64,000 bases of DNA from Ophioderma brevispina (GCA_023653785.1 JAMKCH010007177.1:1-64000), one strand, 5' to 3'. Positions 32,561 through 45,682 are shown, counted from the first letter of the stretch. The notes: generated from the sequence alone by a model not told the origin. Program-made: numbers and translations.

Positions 32561-35159
32561 GGTAGATTGCCATGATGGCAAATTTTCGGTGTTATAAAAG
32601 GTCAAATTCCGTTTTTGCGTGGGCTACAAATTGACATTTTTCATGGTTTTCTTGTCAATTAATTCATCAAACACAACGTTTAGACTTAAGTAAAACAACT
32701 TATATTCCACTCTGTGCAACTGCAATGTAAATAAAGTCATATGTACCTACATATTTTTTAGGTTTTTTAGCAATATTTTTCATGATTCGTCGTCTGCTTT
32801 GTTTGCTCGTATTCAAAATGCATTTTCGCGATTTATGTATTTTCCGTGTTCTTCCTCAGATCCGGGAGATTTTCCATTTTTCCGTATCGCCGAAAATTTG
32901 CCAGTCTAGTTATGTTCAAAACAAAACAACATTAAACAAAAATTAATAAGGCCAAAAAGAAATTGTTGTGTTGCCCTTTTCCGGACCACCGTAAAATCAC
33001 CGGCAAAGTAGGGTGTTTTTTTTCCACTCATTTTCCTTTTTTTTCAACCAAACTCACCATTTATAGCACAGAATAATTAGTTTCGTTGCAGGAATTGCGT
33101 TAAGTTGTTAAGGTTCTGATCAGGGTTTACACCAGTGAAACTATGAGATCAGAAATTGCTATGCTGTACCGGCCAACATATTTTATGTATTTCGCTGACC
33201 TGAGATTGAGAACATTCATATAATGTTGAATAAACCTTTACCAAAAAAATTGAAAGAAAAATGAATTCTATTTGTTTATATTCTTCCTTGTGACTCTCGT
33301 GTTTCCTTTGAAAACCAGTGTTTATGGTGGGTCGGTCATCTAGTATTAAACATTGAATGTGAGAAATGGTCAAAAATCAAAAAACAAAAAAACCGAAAAA
33401 GGAAAAAAAATTTTATCCAAGAGGGCACACACAACAATTTTTTTTTTGCCTAATCATGAATGCAGCAGCTCTTACATGTAACCAACTGTGTTATTTTTTT
33501 TAATTTTCAAATTGATCACAGGGCCTACCAAACTCATGTTGATATGCCGCAAAAGAGAATGTGTGAAAACTGTGTGGGGTGGAAACACGTAGGAAGGAGA
33601 AGCCCTTTCATTGTGCACTTCGATTGAGGCAGCTAAGTGAAGAATGCCGCTAACAGGACAACAACCATCAGCGATGGTCTCATTGCACGCTCTTGCTGTT
33701 GAAACTTTATGCGATTAATTGATGTGTTGTAGTTGGTAATTTTTGGCGGATTTTTCACTCTGCCACTGCAGCACCTACATTATAGGTAAGTTTTAGATTC
33801 GGTGCCTTGTCTCGCATATTGCTCTTTCATTTTACAGCAAAACATCTAAACAAATACTGTAAACGAAAATGTCTTGAATTGGAACAATCATCTAAACTTT
33901 TAAGCCCTCATGTGAATTGAGAGAAGTAGGCATTGTAACAACAGAAAGCATGTAAATCAAGATCCAAATCCAAGATCCAAAACCAATCATAATATTACAA
34001 GGATTTCATGAGAAGGAAGTTGCACCCAAGATAAACAGTTGGGAATCATCTTGAATTCAATATGACTTTCTTGTATCTGGGTCTTGAATTCCTGTAGTAT
34101 TTTTCAGGGGTCTTGAATATGGAGCAACAAAAGTTAATTCCTCATTATACTGGGTATTTAAATTAAGATGATGTTTCCAATTCAAGACATTGCAGTTATA
34201 GTGGTACTCTGACAAAAAAACACACAGAATTTGTCTCATGGTGAATTTTCTCCAATCCTGTATTTATCTTTGCCCACAGTCTTTTAACAAGATTGTGGTT
34301 GCGTTGATTTTAGATAACAGATTGATCGGTATTTTCAATGTAATTGGAGATACCCAATTAATGTTCATGACCTGAAAATCTTGAAACAGTTTCTAAATGC
34401 ACTTTAATTGTATGTATGTATCATGGCTGATCATGGCCTGTACTTTTTCTGAACAATATGCCATTGAAAGTGAACTAACTCATACTATTTCCATTAGTAA
34501 AATGTATGTCTACATGTACATACCTGCCAACTTCCCCTGTTTTCTAGGAATCATCCCTATTTTGAACTTCCAAATTGCAAAAAAAAAGGGGAGATCTATT
34601 CTGACAAATTTCAAAACAAATCTTGAAGTAATTGCCAGAAAAGTTCCTGAAATATTTTTTTGACCCCTGAAACTCTTCCTACAGCTTAAAAAACACTAAA
34701 ACCAGTACTCAGGTGGACTCTACCCTGTGGACTCCACTAGCGCCCCTTAAGGCACAAATTACATTCTGGATTTGGCGGGTTCTCATGTTGGTAGGATGAA
34801 TGTACTGATGGGAAATACTAGGTAATTTATATGATTTGAATCTTAGTTTGGATTACGAAATTAGTAAATTGTCACATTTCTGTGAAATACAGATAAATGA
34901 ATGTGCCAGTGGAGAGGTACAAAAAAGTGATTTCTAAGACAACTTTGTAAGAGAAGCCTTGATTGTTTTGATTTGTTATACCAAAGTTCGTGGCAACGGC
35001 CTGCACTGGGCACTTTCACCTGCTTTGTGCACGTTGTAATCTGCGCGACATAGCAGGGATCTTTTATTGAGTAGCACAAAAGCACGAGCGACACTTCATT
35101 GAACGCCCCCCCCGCATAAACAATATCATGCCATTCCCTGACGAGAGAGCAACCTTTTT
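32561..35159. other. No gene seen
   Basis: AT-rich; a cluster of AAGATCCAAATCCAAGATCC at 33959-33980. The 88-codon frame at 34397 has no coding character I can support. Confidence 0.35.
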
Positions 35160-35326
35160 GGTTGACTTCGAAACAAGAGGGGAAGAAAGAAAAGAAAAAG
35201 CAGAACGGCAGGGGACGAAGAACAAGGGGGGACAGGGAGGAAGGACGACGCGCCGGGAAAACAGGGCGAGACCACGGGAAAGGAAGACAAGGGGACAAGA
35301 AACTGGGAGAGGAGAAGAGAGAGAGA

Positions 35327-35358
<32 letters not shown>
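35160..35358 (+). repeat. Polypurine tract ending in (GA)n microsatellite
   Basis: About 200 bases almost free of T, ending in a (GA)n run at 35316-35358. Long frames on both strands (SLSLSL on the minus strand, RERERE on the plus) are products of this composition, not genes. Confidence 0.85.
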
Positions 35359-35360
<2 letters not shown>

Positions 35361-35398
35361 ACCTGCTCATTAAAAAGGTTGTTTTAAAAATATTAATA

Positions 35399-36397
35399 TA
35401 ATATCTATATATATATTATATACATACAGCCTTGTCTCAAAAGAAAATGGTACAACCAAAAAACGAGTTTTTTCAATATTATATCTCCTCAATATAAGTA
35501 AGTCGTTGTGCACATCATATTAAAGAGAAAAGACCAGACTTTTCAGGATTTTTTGTTTCATCTCATTGCTTGTTTCAATCGAGAGATAACTCCAGTTTAC
35601 TGCGGAACACAAAAATCGAATTTGTGCCACTTTCTGGTTGAGTGAAAACGGTGAAAGAATTATTTAAACATAAGTTATTCACACTTGAACAGATATGAAA
35701 TTCTTTAAAAAGGGATTAACTTCATAAAAGAATTCTTAAAGGTACGAAAACAGTTACGTAATGGTGGAAGTTATGATCAGTAAGTTCTGGCTTTAAGATA
35801 AAGTGAATAACATTCGACATACCGTTGTTTGTTAGAAGAGAACCATGAGCGTACAGCAACCTGGTGGAGAGAGTTTTTATGTTCTTGAGGTATCATGGAA
35901 CGCAAATTCCTACCAACACTTTGATACCTTGCTTCCAAATTCAAATTTTTATTGACTTCAACAATTAGTAAATGCACAAAGATAGTGTAATATTTTTAAA
36001 CCATTTCTTTGGATTTGGAGTGTTTTTATTTTGGTTGCAATTACATTCCTTCGGCTGATTTAAAGCAAATACAATTTTGTAGAATAAATTTTAAAGCTCC
36101 ATTTCATTGATGTGAAATAAATATTTGTATTGTTTATTATTTATGAAAAGAAGCTATTTATCATTGAACTGATTATGTTGACTATTATAAAACTTGTGTC
36201 GATAAAAAAATAGACTTCCTTTGTTTACTTTAATATGTGTTTTGTTTCTTTTGTCAAGTTGCAATCTTTTGTGTGCTTCAAGACAGCATGGCATAACTGG
36301 GCGAAACAACCGATGTCCATGCATAAAAGTGGCACAAAATCGATTTTGGTATATCGCACTAAATTGATTATATCTCTGGATTGACAGAAGCAAATAA
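35399..36397. other. No gene seen
   Basis: TA-rich start (35389-35425), otherwise unremarkable non-coding sequence. Confidence 0.4.
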
Positions 36398-36440
36398 AAT
36401 GTGTGTGTGTGTGTGTGTTTGTGTGTCTGTATGTATGTAT
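36398..36440. repeat. (GT)n microsatellite
   Basis: Nine TG pairs, then TTTGTGTGTCTGTATGTATG. Confidence 0.95.
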
Positions 36441-36552
36441 TAATGGATTCGAACTAAAATTTAAAAGCATTTCAAACTTTGATACAACATTTCATTTCCG
36501 CCAATATTCTACGGCCAATCGTATGCGACAGACGTCTCACACCCTCTTTTAA

Positions 36553-36620
36553 CAAGGTAAATAAAATAATGATTTTTTTATCTTTTATACAAGGTGAATA
36601 AAATAATGATTTTTTTTATG
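36553..36620 (+). repeat. Short direct duplication
   Basis: ACAAGGTAAATAAAATAATG plus a T run occurs twice (second copy with GTGAAT) about 39 bp apart. Confidence 0.8.
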
Positions 36621-36764
36621 ACGCCATTTTAATGATTTTGGTGGGTATTATATTTTAAAATTACTTCACTCAAATAAATAATCAAACATTTCAATATATG
36701 TTAAAATCAAAATGTACTGTTCTTTGAGTATCTAATACCATTTTCAATTTTTCTACGGCGATGG

Positions 36765-36860
36765 AGCTTGAAGAAGTCTGTACTTAAGATTATTTCACCT
36801 GATTTGACCGCTCTTGACTATTTCCTGTGGGTATATCAAGAGCAGGGCTACAAGCGTCCC
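36765..36860 (+). pseudogene. Possible Tc/mariner-type transposase relic
   Basis: The frame reads KIISPDLTALDYFLWVYQEQ. SPDLTxLDxFLW is a signature near the C-terminal catalytic region of many DDE transposases of the Tc1/mariner superfamily and related DDE_3 proteins. Only about 30 residues match and nothing supports it upstream, so this is a short relic at best. The following 36855-36960 is a CCCTATATTTCCTATATTT low-complexity stretch. Confidence 0.4.
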
Positions 36861-37699
36861 TATAATTCCTATATTTCCTATATTTTTAACCCTCTCCTTA
36901 TAAATCCCTATAAACTTCCAAAATCCCTATATTTCCTATATTTTTTTTCTCCACAGAAATTAAATATTGATATTTTGACTGGTTTTCACAGAATTGATCA
37001 AAATATTTCCTTTCAGAGTCCAAAGGTTCATTACAGGGTGCTTTAAAAACAGTCACAAGCACTGCAAAATTGGGTATCTCCAATCTTAATTAGCATAGTT
37101 GTATAACTTTCATCAAGCCCTGGATTTTGATGACTTTGTTTGAGTCATAATCATATATGTTTAGGAGTAAAATCAGAAAATGTCTTTTGTCAGAAATCAT
37201 AGACCACTGCTTTAATATTCAAACAGATGCTATACAGCAAGTCCGTTTGTAACGGGGACGACACAACACAACAACTAAAGCAAATTTGACAGTTCTCCAT
37301 GGAGGGTTGTACAATGATTTGGTTTTGTCGATTGCGGTGTGTGTGGCGATGGACTTGAAACCCTCCTTACCCATTTATAAGTGTCATTTTGTTTTAAAAA
37401 GATGCCATTTCTGAGGATTTTGATTACAATATCTTTTTTTCAAGAATTTTCCTGGGTCTTAGGCACAAGATCCAGACATCTCAAAGTGTTTTTTTTTTAC
37501 CATGATTTTTCAGTGCAGTTTGGGGAAACCATATTAGCTAACATTTGGTATGAGATTCAGATTTGTAGGTCAAAGCAAAGGTCAAGTACTTGTGAAATGT
37601 ATTCATGTTTTCCACTCTTAATCCTTGCTATATCTCTATCAAACTTTCTCACTGCGTTTGGCAAACAATTCACTTCCTGCTTACCTTATACACATTGAC

Positions 37700-38450
37700 C
37701 GATTACCTTCATAGTTAGTAAAAAGAATCACTGGCCCAAGATTTGCCAGGTTTGGGACTTTTGAGACACCTAATCCGGCAAAATAAGGTGCTATGACCAA
37801 TTTTGAAGACCATCAATCTGCTAAAAAAAATCACCGGTCCAAAACTCATATGGGGTGCCCCCCAGATTGACCTCTAATTATCCCTTTGTGAGCTTTGACC
37901 CCTTTTGTAAAATATCTTTCAATGCAATTTCCATGCAATAAGGTACTATGTCTCACTGTGCCTCATAAGAACAACTGGCCCAAGATTATACAGTGTACCA
38001 CAGATTGACTGTTTAATGACCCCTATGTTACCCTTGACCCTTGTTAAAATTTATGACAATCACACCAATTTTCTCAAAAGAATCACTGGCTAAGTACTCA
38101 TGGGTGTACACCACTGACCTCTACACTGGATAGCGGGCTGCCGCACACTTGAATTGTCGCCAAGTGAAACAACAGGAATTTGGTTTTGGACCGCTACAAA
38201 TATGGCGGTAACAATGCATACACCTGGTGCACCTATTCCACATAGATGTTTCGTTGTTGGACAAGATTATGCATATTGTTTCCCGCCATTTGTAGAGGTT
38301 CAAAACCAACTTCATGATTTTCAATCGCGACTCCATGTGGAGTCGTGGTGTACACAGTGATCTTTAATGACCTGTGACCTTTGCAACATGTTGAGAAACT
38401 TTCAAATGCAACTTCCTTGTTTTACCATGGCTTTCAAGTGCTGCAATTGA
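37700..38450 (+). repeat. Degenerate tandem array, ~150-180 bp unit, split by a hairpin element
   Basis: Repeated phrases in order: AATCACTGGCCCAAGATT, GGTGTACCACAGATTGACC, TTTAATGACCCCTATGTTAC, CTTTGACCC, TTCAAATGCAACTTCC and AAGGTACTATGTCTCA. About three to four diverged units are visible. The array is interrupted at 38115-38350 by a separate hairpin element. Confidence 0.7.
38115..38350. mobile_element. Hairpin (MITE-like) insertion in the tandem array
   Basis: TTGGTTTTGGACCGCTACAA followed by ATATGGCGGTAACAATGCATA (38178-38219) is an inverted copy of 38275-38318 (reverse complement TTGGTTTTGAACCTCTACAA...), with a ~58 bp centre. GGTGTACAC flanks both sides (38103-38111 and 38348-38356) and the host tandem unit resumes after it, so an insertion is likely. 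A perfect-looking GACTCCATGTGGAGTC palindrome sits at the right end. Short frames on both strands derive from the symmetry. Confidence 0.65.
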
Positions 38451-39344
38451 CTAGTTACATAAGTGTTGATCAGAAATAGCAGAGGCTATTACCTCTTCTA
38501 AAATGGTCCAATTTTGTGTTGCTAGATATAGCAGGAAGGCCACATGTACAATTTTCCACTGGGAAGTGTTGAGATTTCCATGTATCCAAAATTAATAATA
38601 GTCAATTTCAAACACTTTAATAAGAAAACTTGTTTGAACTCTCATTTTCCACAAAACAACATGTATACAACTTTGAACTGTGGATTTTGGGTCCAATTGT
38701 AAAATAAGTCAAAACCCTCAGTGACTTGACATTATATAGCTAGTCATTTCGTGAATTAATTACCTTTCAGACACCTGCAATTCCTCAAACAAATGCAAGT
38801 AGGGGTTCAAAGCCAGAAAGTTTTTCCCACATTTTCCCCATTCAAATAAATTACCCCACAATATTGGGTATTATCTAATATGTTGAATACGTGCCAAAGA
38901 CCGCACCAATGTTGGCAACATATCTTTCTAAGGAATTAAAATTGCTGCCCATATACTGGAAAGGTGCCCATGTTCAAGTAGAAATATGTTTACAATCCTA
39001 GATTTTTCCCTATAATTTTCATGTTTATCCCGTATATTTTCCCCATATTCTTGTTTTATTTGCCCTCTATTTAGCCCTATAGTTTTTTCAAGGGTTTCAC
39101 TTGTATCCTTCAAGAGTCTCGGGTATTACACTTAAGTGCATGAGGTGGGCTATGTGGACCTAAGGATAGAGGATTTCGTTGCTCGCGCGCCAGTCCTTAA
39201 CTGCTAATTTAAAGATGAGGTGACATGTGAGTCACCGCCGGGCAAGAACAATGCGCTCCCGGCGGTATGCGTGCGCAACTGATGGCCCGGGGGGCACTTG
39301 TTTCCAAGTGGATATCATGCTCGGTATGGCCTCCCAAAACGTAC
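38451..39344. other. No gene seen
   Basis: Non-coding with a CCCTATA-rich part at 38995-39075 resembling 36860-36960. A GC-rich patch at 39170-39300 adjoins the LTR. Confidence 0.4.
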
Positions 39345-40439
39345 TGTTTACTGTCCACCTTGAACCAAGGCCACCACCCTCAAAACTACGGATTCAAACT
39401 CTGAATAACTAGACAATACACTTTACTTGATTACAAATTTTAAAACAAATATTTATTTTAATTGTGTGTTAAATCAATCTCAATTCAACATCGTTAGGTA
39501 TCAAAATCAAAGATTAATCCTATTAAAGTTGTTATTTAGGAACTACTAACTTACTACCTGGTGTGTGCCGCGACGCGTGGCTGCAGCAGATACATTAAGA
39601 TGCCGAACTTGCAAAGAGTCCGGGCGAATATTCCAGCGCAAACTCCAATTTCCAATAGTGGGGCGTGTCCACGGACGACTTTGTCTTCTGAAGAAAACCA
39701 GCTCCTAATGACTTCCCGAAGCTTGGAGGCGACTAATATAAAGTCCAAAAGTTCTGTAGCTTGTTTATCTTGGATAACTCAGAGGCCACGAATACGAAAC
39801 CGAACACGGCTACACCAATCGACGAAAACTGATGGAGCTGAGACTACTATACCAATGTCCCTATATATAAACAATGTTTACTGTCACTGTCACTAAATTG
39901 GAACAACTGGATGTCACTATGCTTGGAACTCTGCTAATAACTTTTGAGCATGAGGTATGTACTCTGCTCCATCTTCCCTCACCAGGGCTTTATATATCCT
40001 CTCACACAATTCTAGAAGGATCTTGTCCTCTCTATATGAGTCATGTTCTAAATATAGTCCATTACCTCATAATCTTGAATGCCTCTATTACTTCCCAACA
40101 TGTACTGCATAATTTATGGATTTCATAGCAGCTACGCACTGACTGTGTAAAATTATGCAGCAGTGCTCCACCTATGATTCATAGAAGTTCAGTGAAGCAC
40201 ATTCTAATGAAATCCTAAGGTCCAGGTACATTCAGAATTTTCCCCGCTTTCTGAGCTCTTTCTGAGATCTTTCTGGTTCATATCTATTTGCTTTCCACAC
40301 ACCATTATGCACACAACCCTGGTTATATTTTTGTAATCATGTTACTTAGACTAATTTACAATATTTTATGTGGCTAATTTTTATGACTTAACTACTCAAA
40401 TGAATAAAATCATTGTTACTTCTTTGGGCTTGTAAAACA
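39345..40439 (-). repeat. 3' LTR of the Gmr1-like element
   Basis: About 1095 bp, homologous over its full length to 45683-46756. Plus-strand lower end TGTTTACTG, upper end TGTAAAACA, a decayed TG...CA pair. Shared landmarks: CTCAAAACTACGGATTCAAA, GCCGCGACGCG, AAGAAAACCAGCTC and GTTTACTGTCACTGTCACTA. An open frame at 39561-39896 here is LTR sequence, not a gene. Confidence 0.9.
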
Positions 40440-40452
40440 CCCTCCCCCTAAA
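40440..40452 (-). other. Polypurine tract (PPT)
   Basis: On the minus strand AGGGGGAGGG directly abuts the 3' LTR, as expected for the plus-strand primer of an LTR element. Confidence 0.8.
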
Positions 40453-40559
40453 GAAGAAAGTTTGATTGAAAGCAAACTTTTCGTAACCTATTTACGGCTC
40501 TTAATATTTTTTAAACTTCATCTGCATACTTATTCCACAATGTTTACACTTCCCCTTTT

Positions 40560-42000
40560 AAAAGCTTTACTTGTTTCTGACTAACTACACTATTCTGGAT
40601 AAGGCATCAGCCATCACATTATCTTTGGCCTTTGACGTGTTCTGATGTCCAAGTTGTACTCTTGCAAGGTCAAACGCCACCTCACTAACCTATGAGTCTT
40701 GTTTCTTTCATACTGTGGATGAAGTGCGGGGGTTGTGATCGTGAAACAAGCATGGGTGCACTGTGGTGCCCGAAATATACATCAAAATGCCCTATGCAAA
40801 ATCAGAAGCAAGACACTCCTTCTCAATAGTGGAAGTAATTCTTTGAGTGCTGTAAACTTCTTGCGGAGTAAATACGAATAGGGTGTTCCTATTCCGTTTT
40901 CCTCTTCTTGCATAAGAACTCCCCACACCCTATGTCACTGGCATCTATGGCCAATGGAAGTGGTTCTGAAAGTCGGGTGCAATCAGAACTGGTTTTTCAC
41001 TAATGATTCTCTTTATTTTTTGGAAACTAATTGCACATTCCTGCGACCCAAACAAATTTGCCATTTTTGGCTAGCAAATTTGTCAAAGGACTGGCAATAT
41101 CCGCAAAGTTGGGACCAAAACTTCCTTGTAATATACAGCCATGCCTAAGAATCTCTGAAGTACTTTCCTGGTACTAGGCGTGGGGCACTCTCAATGGCTT
41201 CAAACTTTAGCCTTGACAAGGCTTGACCATGCCTGGACCTATACATTGCCTAAATAGGTGACATTGGCATGAAAAAAAAAAAAAACAAAAAAACTAAAAA
41301 CTTCACTCTTTGACTAAATTACTGTAGTTTTGTTTTTGACAACTTCTGAAACAAGCGATGGAGACTGCCATGTGTTGTTCCCAAGAATGACTGTACACCA
41401 ATCAAATCATCAAAATAGGCTTCACAGCTTCTATGTCAGCCACTATATGATTTACCATTCTTTGGAAGGTTGCTGGTGCGTTTTTCATACCCGAAAGGCC
41501 ATAACCGATACTTTGAAAAAGCCATCCGGCGTGCAAATGCTGAATTCTTTGCGCACGATCAGTAAGGGGGGAACCTGCAATTACCCCTTTAAAGGTCAAA
41601 AGCTAATACCTATTGAATGCCAATTTTGTCATGAAATAATGCAATACGAGTCTTGGAAATGAATCAGTCTTTGAACATGATTACCCTTCTGAAGTCGTCA
41701 CAAAAATAAGGGAACATCATGGTTTTGGACCAAAATACATGGGGGAACTCCATTCACTTTTGCTTGCTTCACTTATTAGTGGATTTTCCAACTTGTACTC
41801 TATCTCTTTGTTGAGATGTTCTTTCTTCATAGGATTTACTGTGTAGGTGCCTGTTTTATCGGTGCACAATCACCCACATCAACATCATGAATAAGCAGCA
41901 GTGGTTCTACTAGGGATATCAGGAAAAATGATCTCAAACTTATGAATCAACTGCCTGATTCCACACTGTTGATTTTCTGAAGAGGCCTGTTTTGTATCCA
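40560..42000 (-). pseudogene. Reverse transcriptase and RNase H of the Gmr1-like element (decayed)
   Basis: Minus-strand frames give a Ty3-type RT. Near 41520-41460 stands GMKNAPATFQRMVNHIVADI, followed by a remnant of the YxDD box as YFDD/CFDD-like residues. Before it are the template-grip segment VNGVPPCILV (about 41750) and after it LFQKLSKTKLTVNLSKSEFF-like residues. RNase H follows at about 41000-40600, with MQEEENG and LTLQEYNLDIR. It is the last coding block before the PPT. At least a dozen shifts or stops. Confidence 0.85.
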
Positions 42001-42119
42001 AATCATTGAGCACATCTGAATTTGCAATTGATTGGATAGTCATGCTGCTTGTCATCATTGTTTGCATTATTCACAAACTTCGATTCATGATTGTCATCAT
42101 GCTGCACTTTCATCAGCAA

Positions 42120-43290
42120 GACTTAAAGAGCACTCATGGTTTTGCATGCCCTCATCATTTCTAGCTTAATACTCTTCAACTATTTACATGGCATAATTGC
42201 CTACTCTTAAGCCTATACTGGTTTTTTGATATTTAGTCAACTTATTTACTTGGACTAGTACTGTATAGGGACCCTGATATCTGGCCTGACAGGGGATTGT
42301 CCAGGGATGGAAACAAGAATAACACTTGGTATCTGGCATCAACGAGCCCTATACTAATTGGCATCTTGGTCATCCACTTCTTCATTTTGGTTTGAGCTTG
42401 CTTCAAATTCTCCTGGCAATTTCTGCCCTATGAGCCATACTTAAATTTGGCAACATTAGTCCAAAAGGTTTGGTGGTCTAGTTTCATCATTCAGCCAGTT
42501 CTCCTTTAGGAGTTTCAAGGGACCGCCGACGGACGCAAAAAACTAACTCAAAGGAGACTGACACTAGGGGTTTCCTGAACTGCTTTCCTTGCAGCAAACA
42601 ATAACAAGTAACCTCCCTCGTACCAGTCCTTCCAAATTCCAACAGTAAGTCCTAATCCATATTATTCAGAGTTTGGTGGAATCTCACTAAAGCTCCTGGG
42701 GACTCGGCATGGTAGGCCCTGGACAAATACTGTTCTATCCCCACCTCATACATCACTTGTTGACATAGGCCAGATGTTGCAATTTGACCCCTGTTCTGAC
42801 TGAATTGACTTAGTAGGCCTACAATAGTGAAAAACTTGGTCAAAACCGCGCGCGCCTTTACTACACAAGGTTTTAGCCTTAATAATTCCCTAAGTGTAAT
42901 GGCTTCAGGGAACCTGGTAGATGCACACATGATAGTAAGTAGGGACTGATTACTCGACTTAGTCCTAGGAGATGCCTACACATCACTATGAACCCTACTA
43001 AATGGCTCTCCGAATGCCGGTCTCGGTTTCAGAGGAGCGGGCGTATTTCTGATGAGGCTTGCCAACGACTGTGACAAGTATGACCAGATCTACAGTATTC
43101 CGAAACATGCTTTCGAAGTGTAGGCCACCAAAAGTGGTTCAAATCCTCTCATGTGTCCCTTCTTGACTCCAAATTTCCTGCCATAGGACTATCAAGGGGC
43201 AATGCCCCTGATGACTTCCCGGTGATACACCTTTGGGAACACTACCTGATGAAACACTTTCAACTCATCATTTGCCGGAGCATCACGTGG
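42120..43290 (-). pseudogene. Integrase of the Gmr1-like element (decayed)
   Basis: Minus strand, in order: zinc-binding HHCC region with HFWWPTLRKHVSEYCRS (about 43140-43080), the catalytic core with MCASTRFPEAITLREL (42930) and GALVRFHQTLNNMD (about 42700; the DDE glutamate position is altered here), and a GPY-type C-terminal module QARYQGPYTVLVQVNKL (about 42290-42240). It is placed upstream of RT on the transcribed strand, which defines the element's unusual domain order. Shifts and stops throughout. Confidence 0.85.
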
Positions 43291-43649
43291 CCCTCCATTT
43301 CCTCATCAGCCCTCCATTGTGTTTGTAAAACACCAGAACGTCCTCAGACGCCCTCAATGTTTACTGCCCTTTGACTAAGATTCTTAAGTGCAGATCATTC
43401 TCCTTTCAAGACCTAAACCTATTGTGACTTAAGGGATCATCAATTATCCCCACTATGCAACTGCTCAAGGCTTAACTCTTGTTTTGGAGAACCTATCCCC
43501 CCTGAAGAGGGAAGTGACCTGGTCATCTAATTTTGTCCATGAACGTGTCCTCTAAATCAGATACATTTGGGACAATGTCTTCCTCCTTCCTATCACTATT
43601 TCTTCCAGCATGGCTTTCCTAGCCATACTCCTAGTAACTCCACATGCGG

Positions 43650-44000
43650 GATAGACTGTACTATTCTTATCCTCAATCTATTTCTGTGCAGGGATTGGGG
43701 TAACAATTGGTTCGGAATGTACTTTCCCGCCTCCTGCCAAATCAATTCCCTAAAACATGAAACACCTTTGACTGGAAGTTCAGTCCTTAAACTCCCTACT
43801 ATACTGTACCTTGACCAAATCCATACTTCAATTCCCCTTGTGAGAGGGACCCTAATACATCCATACCTATACCTGGATCAAAGCCTTTTTCACCTGTTGC
43901 ACTAACGTCACTAACGGGCAATGACCCCCTCCAAAATTGCTGACTGGGGCACAACACGTATCACGCATGATCTTTATAGGTTTTGGAATAACTTTGTCAC
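43650..44000 (-). pseudogene. Protease region of the Gmr1-like element (decayed)
   Basis: Minus-strand frames contain a remnant of the D-T/S-G flap region and DLAGGGKVHSEPIVT near 43740-43700, a segment that follows the aspartic protease in many Ty3-type elements, then YPACGVTRSMARKAMLEE near 43650-43600. The active-site triad itself is not clearly preserved. Confidence 0.55.
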
Positions 44001-44249
44001 CATCACGCGCCAACTTAACCCTCCAAACAAATGGTTCAAAGTACTTCGCCCTAAGCTTTTCTCAGACTCAACATCTTTCTGTTTTTAATAGCCTGGAACT
44101 AACTTGTGGTCAAGGGACACAGCACATCCTGTGGGAGCAGACTTCTGCTTCATGGCTATCTGCTTTCCCCCATCAACTTCCAACGCTTGCCAAAATGACC
44201 TGAATCCTTGCAATATGTGCGAGTTACATCTGACTTAAACCCTTCCCTG

Positions 44250-45540
44250 ACTTTGGTTGGCACTAGAAGGACCCTTATTCCCCTGACTTGAGGAACCTGA
44301 ACTGACTGTTCCCTTCTTTAATGGTACCATGACTTTGGAATGACTTTGGTAAGGCCTATTTGAGTTAAAACTCTTGTAATTCTGACTTTTGAACTTTATG
44401 CCCAACCCGTACATTGCCTTTAACTCACTTATGTGTGAGGGCGGTAATCATCCTGCTATATGTTGCTGCCATTTTTTCAAATCTTTTATATCGCGTTCAT
44501 CCAAATGAGTTTTAAATCGGCATGAATGCACTGTTGGAACTGCTCAATTAAAACCAACTCCTAAGTGATGATGAAGTCTTGTTTCACTTCTTGGAAGTAA
44601 GCCACCTATCCAACATTTGTTTTCCTTGAACTCTAGCAAACAGCCCCCCCCCCCCACTCGACATGAGGTTGTTCTGCAAGTTTTTTCGCACTCCGAAATT
44701 TTTTGCCTATACGCCTCAGGCACTAACTCATAGGCCTTAAGAATAGACTGCTTTACTACTTCATAATCCCTGCACTGATCAAATTGATAGGGACGAGTAG
44801 ATCTCTCTAGCTTTCCCAATAAACACAGTCTGAAAGCATGTTTTTTGTCCATTGGCTCTTTAGGCCAACTTCACTACTTTCGGCAATCTTCTCGAAGTGC
44901 ATGAAAAAATACTTTCACTTCTGTTTTCCCTAATGTTGAACCAGCACCTTTGATGATTCCTGTGTGGCATCACAACCTGAGTGTGAGGATCCTGATGTGC
45001 CCTTTTCTAACTTTTTCTTGTTCTATTTGTTTTGGGCTTCATTCTCAACTTAATTCGTCCTCCATTTGTAACCTATCTTCTTTTTCCTTTGTGTTCCATT
45101 GTACAGTTGGCATCTATTTCTTGTTTGTTTTAGTGGCCTTTTCTAATTCAAGTTTTTCCTTCTCTAACCCGCTCTAAAGCCAACTTATCTTGCCTTTCCC
45201 TTTCCTCCTTTTCTACTTTGGCTGTTCTAAAACGCACATATCTTGTCTTCTTTCTCTTTCTCATTGGCATTTGGTAATTTTCCATTGCTAATTGCATTTG
45301 CATCTCCAACTGTTTTCATTTTTCAGCATAATCGACTCATCCTGAATTCCACTAATTTTCAACATCCCTCTCCAGTAAAATCTTCCTCACAAGATTTGTT
45401 ATCACTGTTTTTCATTACTGTTTTTCTCATATAATGCTTAACTTCCCTCCCATAATACTCGGCCAATTCCATTAAATCTGGCGTTTTGAGCACATCAAAC
45501 TTCTCCCACGTACCATCTTTGACAACTCTTCTGCTTTAAC
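44250..45540 (-). pseudogene. gag of the Gmr1-like element (decayed)
   Basis: Minus strand. The N-terminal part (about 45540-45450) reads KDGTWEKFDVLKTPDLMELA. A Lys/Glu-rich, coiled-coil-like stretch follows (45400-45020), then a capsid-like part with FFMHFEKIAES (about 44900) and QCRDYEVVKQSILKAYELVP (about 44770). The C-terminal part is basic and Ser-rich. A zinc knuckle was not identified. Broken by shifts. Confidence 0.7.
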
Positions 45541-45659
45541 CCCATAGTTGGTATAAACACTTCCTCACAAATAAAAATAAATAAATAGCACAGATATCAA
45601 AATTAAACACACAATCAAAATTGGGTCAATTTTAACTGTATTTTTTTTACGTGTAATTT

Positions 45660-45678
45660 CCCGGACTCGAGCCCCCCA
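45660..45678 (-). other. Primer-binding site (PBS)
   Basis: On the minus strand TGGGGGGCTCGAGTCCGGG begins four bases after the 5' LTR. TGG plus a GCTCGAGTCC core complements a tRNA 3' end (CCA, acceptor and T-arm). The donor tRNA cannot be named safely. Confidence 0.7.
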
Positions 45679-45682
45679 ATTT

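Noticed and set aside
34861..35370. 169-codon minus-strand frame rich in SLSLSL
   Set aside because: Product of the polypurine/(GA)n tract; one strand lacks T almost entirely, so stops are absent by composition.
39561..39896. 111-codon plus-strand frame
   Set aside because: Inside the 3' LTR of the minus-strand retrotransposon; not conserved as a frame in the other LTR.
43567..44203. Plus-strand frames of 88-112 codons
   Set aside because: Antisense to the decayed gag-protease region of the LTR element.
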